Assembly: GCF_036867195.1 (NCBI RefSeq)
Contig: NZ_JBAJII010000001.1
Location: 1,736,001-1,800,000, forward strand
Origin: Arthrobacter sp. Soc17.1.1.1
Lineage (GTDB): Bacteria > Actinomycetota > Actinomycetes > Actinomycetales > Micrococcaceae
Direction of reading: 5' to 3'
Length of the DNA: 64,000 nucleotides
The notes beneath the pieces were generated by a model, which was given only the letters and a program-made list of their open reading frames with translations, was not told where the DNA came from and made no database searches. Within the stretch, counting starts at the first letter, position 1; the number at the start of each line of letters is the position of its first letter. Positions 57,234 through 64,000 of this stretch are shown in pieces. The position numbers and the translations under genes are program-made.

Positions 57234-58361
57234 TCAGCGGCGCGTCGACACCGTGACGGTGAAGCGCGGGGAGCGGTCGAGCTGGCGGGTGGGGCCGATG
57301 AGGCGCTCGAGGACGGGCCGATAGCGGAGGTGGCTGTTCCACACCGTCCACAGCTCACCTCCCGGGGCCAGCACGCGGGCGCAGGCGTCGAAGAGCCGAT
57401 GGGCGATGCCGGCATGGACGGTGCTGCCGATGTGGAACGGCGGGTTGAGGACGATAGCGCCCGCGGAAGCATCGGGGAGAGCGGACAGCGCGTCGTCCCG
57501 GCTCACCCTGATCCGATCAGCCACCCCGTTCGCCTCCGCCGTGGCGAGCGTGGAGGCGGTGGCGGACGCCGACTGGTCCGTCGCGTGGACCCGGAGGTGC
57601 GGATGGGCCAGTGCGAGGTAGGCGGAGATGGCGCCGTTCCCGCAGCCGAGATCGATCACCTCGCCCCCCTCCGGGGATACCGGTCCACGCAGGTGGGGGA
57701 GCAGCAGCTGCGTCCCCGGGTCGAGGGCGGCGCCGCCGAAGGTCGCCCCGTGGGCGCGGAGTTCCAGCGGCGCGCCGAGCCCGACGTCGTGCCTGGCGCT
57801 GCGGGGGAAGGGGGACTCGGCACCGGGGCGCGGTCCCGATGCGACGAGGACCCGCGACTTCTGGCGGGCGAGCCCCGCGGAGACGTCGGTGAAGTGGCGG
57901 GCGAGTACGGCGTTCATCGAGAGGGACATGTGCTTGACCCGTCCCGCGGCGAGCACCTGGACGTCCGGTGCGGCGTGCTGTGCGATGACCCCTGCGAGCT
58001 CGTCGAGCTCGTCGAGGGATCGGGGCAGCCGCAGGAGCACGGTGGTCACGGCGTCCAGCAGGCCGGCCGTGAGCGGGAAGGACCGGTAGGTGCCCTGCAG
58101 TCCCTGCTCCGCCGCGTTCAGGGCCAGGGCCCGTTCGTTCACCACACCGTCCTGGAACGCACGGACGGCGACCCCGGACAGATCCGCCGCGCCGAGCGTG
58201 AGGGCGCCGTAGGCATCGTTGACGGTCGCGATGGCGCCCCCCGCACGGAGACGGTCCGCGGCCGTGTCGAGGAGCAGGCGGTCGGCGGCATCGACGGCGA
58301 CCAGTTCCGGCGCCTCCACGTCGGGACGGCGGCGGAGGAGGTCGACACTGAACGGGCTCAC
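57234..58361 (-). CDS. RsmC/RlmG-type rRNA (guanine-N2) methyltransferase
   Basis: A 375-residue protein. Residues about 1-190 form a degenerate methyltransferase-like domain and 190-375 the active one: SAM motif VIDLGCGNGAISA and the catalytic NPPFH, the N2-guanine signature of RsmC/RlmG. Such enzymes modify 16S or 23S rRNA. GTG 58361 is chosen because TAGGAT lies seven bases upstream; ATG 58370 is an alternative. Which rRNA is modified cannot be decided. Confidence 0.85.
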   Translation of the reverse strand: MSPFSVDLLRRRPDVEAPELVAVDAADRLLLDTAADRLRAGGAIATVNDAYGALTLGAADLSGVAVRAFQDGVVNERALALNAAEQGLQGTYRSFPLTAGLLDAVTTVLLRLPRSLDELDELAGVIAQHAAPDVQVLAAGRVKHMSLSMNAVLARHFTDVSAGLARQKSRVLVASGPRPGAESPFPRSARHDVGLGAPLELRAHGATFGGAALDPGTQLLLPHLRGPVSPEGGEVIDLGCGNGAISAYLALAHPHLRVHATDQSASATASTLATAEANGVADRIRVSRDDALSALPDASAGAIVLNPPFHIGSTVHAGIAHRLFDACARVLAPGGELWTVWNSHLRYRPVLERLIGPTRQLDRSPRFTVTVSTRR

Positions 58362-58368
58362 CCTCTCC

Positions 58369-58374
58369 ATCCTA
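58369..58374 (-). promoter_or_regulatory. Putative -10 box for a leaderless methyltransferase transcript
   Basis: On the minus strand TAGGAT lies seven bases before the GTG at 58361. It overlaps the alternative ATG at 58370. Confidence 0.4.
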
Positions 58375-58392
58375 GGCGCCGCGCCGCACTGG

Positions 58393-58926
58393 TCAGGAAG
58401 CGTCGTCCGGCTCGGCGCCGTCCGGGCGGGGACCATCGGTGGACGCTCCGTCCTGATCCGCGCCGTCCTGATCAGCGCCGTCCTGGTGGGAGCTGCCCGG
58501 AGGGGTGCCGTCGATGCGCGCGTCCGCGGCCGACGTGTCGAGGAGCCAGTCGAGCGGACGGTCCGTCGGGCCGGCCGGGTCCGGGGCCCACCGGGCTCCC
58601 GGTGCCGCGTCCCCGTCGTCGCTCACGGCCCCGCCGTCACCTTCGCCGGTCCCGTTCCCGGCGCCGGGGACGAGGTCCGTGCTGTACGGGGCCCGGGGCG
58701 GGGCGGGCAGGCGGTCGATCAGTTCGTTCGCAGCGTGCGCGAGGAGGTCGCGCTGCAGGGGAGGGAGGGTGAAGGAACCATGGAGGTAGGCCTCCACCTC
58801 GTACTCCCCGGCGTCGCCGGCCAGCCCGAAGTAGTGCAGCCACAGCTCGCCCGGGTCGATCTGCGCCGCGCGGATCGCTCGGAGGAGGTGGATGCGCTGG
58901 TATTCGTGGTCGGGATGGTTCTCCAC
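58393..58926 (-). CDS. Protein with a disordered acidic tail, unknown function
   Basis: A 177-residue protein. Residues 1-75 look folded (RIHLLRAIRAAQIDPGELWL, HYFGLAGDAGEYEVEAYLHG); the rest is Pro/Gly/Asp-rich and contains repeated DGADQ. The first part is typical of a small conserved actinobacterial family. It follows the GAF-ANTAR gene by ten bases and is probably in its operon. Confidence 0.75.
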   Translation of the reverse strand: MENHPDHEYQRIHLLRAIRAAQIDPGELWLHYFGLAGDAGEYEVEAYLHGSFTLPPLQRDLLAHAANELIDRLPAPPRAPYSTDLVPGAGNGTGEGDGGAVSDDGDAAPGARWAPDPAGPTDRPLDWLLDTSAADARIDGTPPGSSHQDGADQDGADQDGASTDGPRPDGAEPDDAS

Positions 58927-58936
58927 CTGCTCTGCC

Positions 58937-59650
58937 TTAGCTGGGGCTGCCGGCGGTGCCGTCGATCACGGAGAGGGCTACGGTCCGCAGATCCACCCTG
59001 GTGGCCGACGCCTGCGAGAGCATCCGGCGCATCGCGGCGTCGTTGTCGATCCCATGCCGTTCCATGAGGATGCCGCGGGCCGTGGAGACGAGATCGCGGG
59101 TCGCGATGGCATCCCGCAGCGCCCGGCCCACCGCCGCCGCCGAGCTGTCCGCCTGGACGTTGCCGAGCAGGGTCGCGGCGGGGGATGCGAGGAGCTCGAG
59201 CTGCTTGCGGTCCTGCGGGGAGAAGGCGGACGGGAGGGGCGAGTAGACCTTGAGTGCGCCGATGCTCCTGCCGTCATGGATCAGCGGGGTGCTGAGGGTC
59301 GACCGCAGCGGGAGGTGACGGACGGCATCGCGCCACAGGGGCCAGCGGTCGTCCGCGTGGACGTCGTCGATCTGCACCGTGACCTCCGCGGCCCAGGCGG
59401 TGAGGCACGGGCCCTGACCGTGTTCGTACTGCAGCGCATCGGCTTCGGCGACGACCTGGTCGGTGAAGCCGGTGCTGCGCCGTCGGCCCTGCGCGTCCAG
59501 CAGGGAGACGCCCGCTCCGAGCGAGCCGGGGACCGACTTCTTGATGGCTTCGGCGAGGTCCTCGACCGCGCGCGACGCCGTCTGCTCCGTCAGCAACAGG
59601 CCCTTGAGCCGGGCGAAGACGAACGTCAGGTCTTCCATCGGTGATGTCAC
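58937..59650 (-). CDS. GAF-ANTAR regulator
   Basis: A 237-residue protein. Residues about 20-165 are a GAF sensor domain (YEHGQGPCLTAWAAEVTVQI, LIHDGRSIGALKVYS). Residues about 175-235 are an ANTAR RNA-binding domain (ATRDLVSTARGILMERHGID, MRRMLSQASATRVDLRTVA). ANTAR proteins bind paired hairpins in mRNA leaders and stop transcription termination. Ligand and target RNAs unknown. Confidence 0.9.
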   Translation of the reverse strand: MTSPMEDLTFVFARLKGLLLTEQTASRAVEDLAEAIKKSVPGSLGAGVSLLDAQGRRRSTGFTDQVVAEADALQYEHGQGPCLTAWAAEVTVQIDDVHADDRWPLWRDAVRHLPLRSTLSTPLIHDGRSIGALKVYSPLPSAFSPQDRKQLELLASPAATLLGNVQADSSAAAVGRALRDAIATRDLVSTARGILMERHGIDNDAAMRRMLSQASATRVDLRTVALSVIDGTAGSPS

Positions 59651-59820
59651 GGTTCCAGCCTCGGCAGCAGGGCAAATACGGTCGCCCCAACGGTATCAGG
59701 ATCCATCCGGCGTCCTGCAGGATCCGCGCCGGGTCTTGCGGTTGCGGGCCGGGTCCTGAGCGGGTCGGGGGTGCACCCGCCGTTCCGCGCGGCCAGCCTC
59801 CCGCGCCGTCCACGACCTGC

Positions 59821-59850
59821 TTGCCCCGCGGTGATCAGCGTGCCTAGGGT
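59821..59850 (+). promoter_or_regulatory. Promoter upstream of 59892
   Basis: TTGCCC (59821-59826), 18 bases, TAGGGT (59845-59850). About 35 bases of leader with CCAGGAG before the ATG at 59892. Confidence 0.55.
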
Positions 59851-59891
59851 GGAATTACTAAGCACCCTTCCCAACGAGCCCAGGAGTCGAC

Positions 59892-60227
59892 ATGACCGGA
59901 TCAGGCCACGACGCATTGCCGCTGCCCGACTACGACCACATCCCGCTCGGAACACTGCCGACGCGCATCACGGGGCTCGACGAGAGCGGTCTGCAGGCGC
60001 TCCTCGACTACGAGGAGGCACATGGCGATCGCCTGCCCGTGAAGCTCGTGCTGCAGAACAGGCTCGAGGCCGTCCAGGGCGGCGCCGAACTGTCCGAGGG
60101 TGCCGCCACCTCGATGCCGGAGGTCGGCAGTACGGCCGGCGGGTCGCCCGTGACGCCCGCGACGTCGGGCCCGCCCATCAACCCGCCGTCACACGGCGAC
60201 CCGACCAACCCGGCCATGCCGCGCTGA
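59892..60227 (+). CDS. Small protein, actinobacterial-type, unknown function
   Basis: A 111-residue protein from ATG at 59892 with CAGGAG upstream. The first 65 residues look folded: LPLPDYDHIPLGTLPTRITG then LDESGLQALLDYEEAHGDRL. The tail is Pro/Ser/Gly-rich. I believe this core is conserved among Arthrobacter relatives, but its job is not known to me. Confidence 0.75.
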   Translation: MTGSGHDALPLPDYDHIPLGTLPTRITGLDESGLQALLDYEEAHGDRLPVKLVLQNRLEAVQGGAELSEGAATSMPEVGSTAGGSPVTPATSGPPINPPSHGDPTNPAMPR

Positions 60228-60336
60228 CCGACCGGCTGACGGGGCGGCCGGAGTCCCTCGACCGCCGGCCGCCCTGCATCACGGTCGCCCGTGCGCCCGA
60301 CGCAGCCAGTACGTGCCCGTCGCCGTGCCATCCGCC

Positions 60337-61998
60337 TCAGCCCGCGGGCGGCACGGCGGCGAGCAGCTGTTTCTCCTCGACCAGTCCGGTCGAGAGGGTC
60401 TTGTAGCCCACGGAGTCGAACAGCACCGTGATGATGCCGTCCTCGTAACCCATGACCGTCCCGCGGCCCCATTCGGGGTGCTCCACCAGGGTGTCGACAG
60501 CGAAGGGCACGTCCGCGTCCGGCGCCGCGTCGCCGGGCTGCTGGATCCCGGCCGACTCCTGGCGCCGGCAGGTGTCGCAGTTGCCGCAGGGCTCCGGCAG
60601 CTCCTCCCCGAAGTAGGACAGCAGGAACTGGCGCCGGCAGCCCCGCGTCTCCGCGTAGCGGCGCGCCATCTCGACGCGGGACCGATCGATGCGCTCACGG
60701 TTCTCGGCCTGCGTCACCGCCGCCTCCACGGCGTCGGCCGCGGACATCTTCCGGGCCCGGTACCCCTTGACGCCGTCCGTGACGGCGCCGGCGGCCTCGA
60801 GGAGATTGAGCAGGCCCGCCAGCTTCCGCGGCGGGAGCCCGGAGAGCTCCTTCAGCTTCTTCGTCTTCACGGGTTTGCCCTGCGAGGAGAGGAGGGCGAA
60901 CAGCTCCCTCAGCTGGGTGCGGTTCACGGACTTCGCCGCGAAGAACCGGCGGAGGGACAGATCCTCCGGCCGGTAGTGCAGGACGGCCTTCGAGGGGAGA
61001 CCGTCGCGTCCTCCGCGGCCGATCTCCTGGTAGTAGCTGTCGAGGGAATCCGGAATGTCGGCGTGGAGGACGAAGCGTACGTCCGGCTTGTCGATGCCCA
61101 TCCCGAAGGCGGTGGTCGCGACGACGATGTCGATCGACCCGTCGAGGAAGCCCTCGTGCACCGCCTGGCGCTCCTTCTTGAGCCGGCCGGCGTGATAGAC
61201 GTCGGCGCGGCGCCCGCGCTCCTGCAGATCGGAGGCCAGCGCGTCGGCGGACTTCTTCGTCGCGACGTACACCAGGCCGGGCCCGTCCAGATCGAGGACC
61301 TGGTCGCGTACGGCGCGTTCCTTGTCGCCGGCCTCCACGTGCTGCACCACCTCGAGGGAGAGGTTGGGGCGGTCGAAGCCCTCCACGATCACGGCGGGAT
61401 CGGCCAGGTGGAGCCGCTCCACGATCTCCGCCTGCACGGGATGGGACGCCGTCGCGGTGAGGGCGACCACGGGTGCCCGCAGCTCCCGGAGAAGGTGGCC
61501 CAGCTGCAGGTAGTCGGGCCGGAAGTCGTGTCCCCAGGACGCGACGCAGTGCGCCTCGTCGACGACCACCAGTGACACGTCGAGTGCCTTCAGGCGCGCG
61601 GCCACGTCGTCGCGGGTGATCTGCTCGGGCGCGAGGAAGAGGAACTTCGCCCGCGTCGCCTCGTCGTCGTCGGCTGCCGCCTCCCACGCAGCGTCGAGCT
61701 CGGCCTTGCTCACCGCGGAGTTGATGACGAACGCGCGGGTGGAGCCTGCGCTCTCGTTGATCGACTCCGCCTGGTCGTGCTGCAGGGCGATCAGCGGTGA
61801 GATGACGACGGCCGCACCGGGCAGTGCCATCGCGGGCACCTGGTAGATGGCGGACTTGCCGGAGCCGGTCGGCATGACGCAGAGGATGCTCCGGCCCTCC
61901 AGCACCTCCTTCATGGCGCGCTCCTGGCCGGGGCGCAGATCGTCCCAACCGAACGTGGTGGCGGCGGTCGATTGCAGGTCGTGCAGGGTGATGGTCAC
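60337..61998 (-). CDS. RecQ-family DNA helicase
   Basis: A 553-residue superfamily 2 helicase. Motif I MPTGSGKSAIYQVPA, motif II VVDEAHCVASWGHDFRPDY, motif III ALTATAS, motif VI YYQEIGRGGRDGLPS. A RecQ-C zinc site is present: CRRQFLLSYFGEELPEPCGN followed by CDTC. No HRDC domain; instead a short C-terminal domain with EHPEWGRGTVMGYEDGIITV. Start GTG 61998 chosen over GTG 62010 because GAGGAG lies four bases upstream. RecQ unwinds recombination intermediates. Confidence 0.92.
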   Translation of the reverse strand: MTITLHDLQSTAATTFGWDDLRPGQERAMKEVLEGRSILCVMPTGSGKSAIYQVPAMALPGAAVVISPLIALQHDQAESINESAGSTRAFVINSAVSKAELDAAWEAAADDDEATRAKFLFLAPEQITRDDVAARLKALDVSLVVVDEAHCVASWGHDFRPDYLQLGHLLRELRAPVVALTATASHPVQAEIVERLHLADPAVIVEGFDRPNLSLEVVQHVEAGDKERAVRDQVLDLDGPGLVYVATKKSADALASDLQERGRRADVYHAGRLKKERQAVHEGFLDGSIDIVVATTAFGMGIDKPDVRFVLHADIPDSLDSYYQEIGRGGRDGLPSKAVLHYRPEDLSLRRFFAAKSVNRTQLRELFALLSSQGKPVKTKKLKELSGLPPRKLAGLLNLLEAAGAVTDGVKGYRARKMSAADAVEAAVTQAENRERIDRSRVEMARRYAETRGCRRQFLLSYFGEELPEPCGNCDTCRRQESAGIQQPGDAAPDADVPFAVDTLVEHPEWGRGTVMGYEDGIITVLFDSVGYKTLSTGLVEEKQLLAAVPPAG

Positions 61999-62108
61999 TG
62001 TGCTCCTCACGAACGGTAAGTCCCCTTAGCGTATTCAGGGGCACCGACACCGGGCCGCAGCCGCCACCGGACCCGGCCGGGGTTGACAGTGGGTGCGGCA
62101 GCCGGGGC

Positions 62109-62114
62109 TAGGGT
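62109..62114 (+). promoter_or_regulatory. Putative -10 box for leaderless coaE
   Basis: TAGGGT lies six bases before the ATG at 62121. A TTGACA (62083-62088) lies 20 bases further upstream, a longer spacer than usual. Confidence 0.55.
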
Positions 62115-62120
62115 TGGTCC

Positions 62121-63134
62121 ATGCTGCGCGTGGGACTGACAGGAGGCATCGCCGCGGGGAAGTCCGCCGTGGCCGGCCGCCTCGCCGAGCGGGGAGCGGT
62201 CGTCGTCGACGCGGATCTCCTCGCCCGCGAGGCCGTGGCGCCCGGCTCCGCCGGCCTCGACGAGATCGTGTCCGCCTTCGGGCCGCACGTCCTGGGGGCA
62301 GACGGTGTGCTGGACCGGCCGGCGCTCGGGGCACTGGTCTTCGCGGACGCCTCGGCGCGGGAACGCCTGAACGCGATCGTGCACCCGCGCGTGCGGGCCC
62401 TGGCCGCGCGGCTCGTCGACGGGGCGCCGGCGGACGCCGTCGTGGTCGAGGACATCCCCCTGCTCGTGGAGACCGGGCAGGCGGCGCGCTTCCATCTCGT
62501 GGTCGTCGTCGACGCGCCGGACGGGCTGCGCATCGACCGCATGGTCGGACAGCGGGGCATGGACCCGGCCGACGCGCGGCGGCGCATCGCGGCCCAGGCC
62601 TCACGCCAGGACCGGCTGCGGGAAGCGGACGCGGTCCTCATCAACGACCGGAGCCTCGACGACCTCCTGGCCGCGACCGACGCGCTCTGGGACGGGCGGA
62701 TCATCCCGTTCCGGGACAACCTCCTGGCCGGCACGCCCGCCGGGGAGCCCACCAGCCCGGTCGCCGCAGGGCTTGCCGGGACCACCGGACTCGCCCGGCG
62801 CGTCCGGGCGAAGCTCGCCGCGCTGCTGCCGCCCGGCGCCGTGATGGAGACCGGGAACGGCGCCGGCGCACAGCAGGACGGGCACGAAGCGTCGGCGCCG
62901 GAGCTGCACGGCGCCGGGCGCGCGACGGTGCCTGTGACGGTGCGTGTGACGGTCGCCCCGGACGGTGATCCGGAGGCGGTGTCCGCAGCCCTGCGCGCTG
63001 CAGGATTCCCCCGTGATCCGCGCACGGACCGCCGTCCGGACCCGTCCCTCGGCGGGGTGGCGGCGGTGCACCGTGCGGCCGATCCGGGCGTCGATGTCAC
63101 GGTGGTCGTGACCGCTCCTCCCGCGGTGGACTGA
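62121..63134 (+). CDS. coaE: Dephospho-CoA kinase with C-terminal extension
   Basis: A 337-residue protein. Residues 1-200 are a standard CoaE: P-loop GLTGGIAAGKSAV, DADLLAREAV and HPRVRAL, the last step of CoA synthesis. Residues about 215-337 are an extension with Gly/Ala/Pro linkers and a small VTVRVTVAPDGDPEAVSAAL domain. Mycobacterial CoaE carries a GrpB-like extension here; this one is shorter and does not clearly match. Confidence 0.92.
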   Translation: MLRVGLTGGIAAGKSAVAGRLAERGAVVVDADLLAREAVAPGSAGLDEIVSAFGPHVLGADGVLDRPALGALVFADASARERLNAIVHPRVRALAARLVDGAPADAVVVEDIPLLVETGQAARFHLVVVVDAPDGLRIDRMVGQRGMDPADARRRIAAQASRQDRLREADAVLINDRSLDDLLAATDALWDGRIIPFRDNLLAGTPAGEPTSPVAAGLAGTTGLARRVRAKLAALLPPGAVMETGNGAGAQQDGHEASAPELHGAGRATVPVTVRVTVAPDGDPEAVSAALRAAGFPRDPRTDRRPDPSLGGVAAVHRAADPGVDVTVVVTAPPAVD

Positions 63135-63203
63135 GTCGCCGGTCCGGCTGCCGGGGGCGTTCAGCCGCCAGCAGATCCGAGGAGAAGTGTCACAGCCAGG
63201 GGC

Positions 63204-63209
63204 TACCGT
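63204..63209 (+). promoter_or_regulatory. Putative -10 box for leaderless uvrB
   Basis: TACCGT lies six bases before the ATG at 63216. No ribosome site is seen. Confidence 0.4.
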
Positions 63210-63215
63210 TAAGCC

Positions 63216-64000
63216 ATGAGTCTTGCGCAGGATATCAAGCGTGTCGTGGCACCGTTCGAGGTCATCAGCGAGTACCAGCCGGCGGGTGACCAGCCCACCG
63301 CCATCAAGGAACTCGCCGAGCGGATCAACGCCGGCGAGAAGGACGTCGTCCTCCTCGGCGCCACCGGTACCGGCAAGAGCGCGACGACCGCCTGGCTCAT
63401 CGAGCAGGTGCAGCGCCCCACCCTCGTCATGGTGCAGAACAAGACCCTCGCGGCGCAGCTCGCCAACGAGTTCCGCGAGCTGCTGCCGAACAACGCGGTC
63501 GAGTACTTCGTCTCGTACTACGACTACTACCAGCCCGAGGCCTACGTCCCGCAGACGGACACCTTCATCGAGAAGGACTCCTCCATCAACGAGGAGGTGG
63601 AGCGCCTGCGGCACTCCGCCACCAACGCTCTGCTCACCCGTCGCGACGTGATCGTCGTCGCCACGGTCTCCTGCATCTACGGTCTCGGCACGCCCGAGGA
63701 GTACATCAACAAGATGGTCACGCTGCGCCGCGGGGACCAGATGAACCGCGACGAGCTGCTGCGGCAGTTCGTCGGGATGCAGTACACGCGCAACGACATG
63801 GACTTCCACCGCGGCACCTTCCGCGTGCGCGGCGACACCGTCGAGATCATCCCGATGTACGAGGAGCACGCGCTGCGCATCGAGTTCTTCGGCGACGAGG
63901 TGGAGAACATCTACACGCTCGATCCGCTGACCGGGAACGTCATCCGCGAGGAGGAGGAGATGTACGTCTTCCCCGCGTCGCACTACGTCGCCGGACCCGA
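63216..64000 (+). CDS. uvrB: UvrABC excision nuclease subunit B (partial)
   Basis: The first 261 codons are visible; the gene runs off the right edge. Start ATG 63216 ([20 protein letters not shown]). The helicase motif [14 protein letters not shown] and the beta-hairpin region [20 protein letters not shown], which opens the DNA around damage, are intact. UvrB loads UvrC after damage is found by UvrA. Confidence 0.97.
   Translation, partial: MSLAQDIKRVVAPFEVISEYQPAGDQPTAIKELAERINAGEKDVVLLGATGTGKSATTAWLIEQVQRPTLVMVQNKTLAAQLANEFRELLPNNAVEYFVSYYDYYQPEAYVPQTDTFIEKDSSINEEVERLRHSATNALLTRRDVIVVATVSCIYGLGTPEEYINKMVTLRRGDQMNRDELLRQFVGMQYTRNDMDFHRGTFRVRGDTVEIIPMYEEHALRIEFFGDEVENIYTLDPLTGNVIREEEEMYVFPASHYVAGP

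Overview
The window is high-GC actinobacterial DNA with strong GC third-position bias. The chromosomal genes (polA, rpsA, coaE, uvrB, a GAF-ANTAR regulator, an Eis-like acetyltransferase) fit the Micrococcaceae, probably an Arthrobacter-like soil bacterium. This assignment comes from gene content and protein style; no search was run.

Positions 1 to about 40.4 kb are a siphovirus prophage whose left end lies outside the window. Genes on the minus strand run right to left. The early block (36.6-22.8 kb) holds a Cro-like HTH protein, a Bro-N/KilA-C antirepressor, an excisionase-like protein, a cytosine-5 methyltransferase, many tiny translationally coupled genes, a sliding-clamp/FtsK-gamma fusion, a DUF4326 protein, an HNH protein and a VRR-NUC nuclease. 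It ends at a 19-bp perfect palindrome. The late block (22.5-0 kb) holds an HNH endonuclease, a stand-alone prim-pol, terminase, portal, MuF, scaffold, decoration protein, lambda-E-type capsid, connectors, major tail protein (frameshifted here), tail chaperones with a GGGGGAA slippery site, a 1367-residue tape measure with a zinc-protease motif, tail-tip proteins, a collagen-like membrane protein, an M23 endolysin and a holin. No complete integrase is in the window.

Positions 36.9-40.2 kb are the rightward lysogeny and cargo module: repressor, a DUF433/DUF5615 toxin-antitoxin-like pair, an ImmA/IrrE peptidase, DUF3263 and a trypsin-like protease. At 40.35 kb there is a tRNA 3'-end fragment (a probable attachment site), then an integrase remnant, two lipoproteins and a decayed copy of the peptidase/DUF3263 pair. 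That copy stops exactly at a 9-base match to the tRNA end. This layout suggests two elements integrated in tandem, the second largely eroded.

Positions 42.4-64 kb are ordinary chromosome: a LigD-type polymerase domain, lipoproteins, a receiver-only regulator, arfB, an esterase coupled to a rhomboid/MprF-like synthase, a thioesterase, polA, an Eis-like acetyltransferase, rpsA with a long leader, an RsmC/RlmG-type methyltransferase, a GAF-ANTAR regulator, a RecQ-family helicase, coaE and the start of uvrB. Many of these genes begin 6-8 bases after a TANNNT box, the signature of leaderless transcripts.
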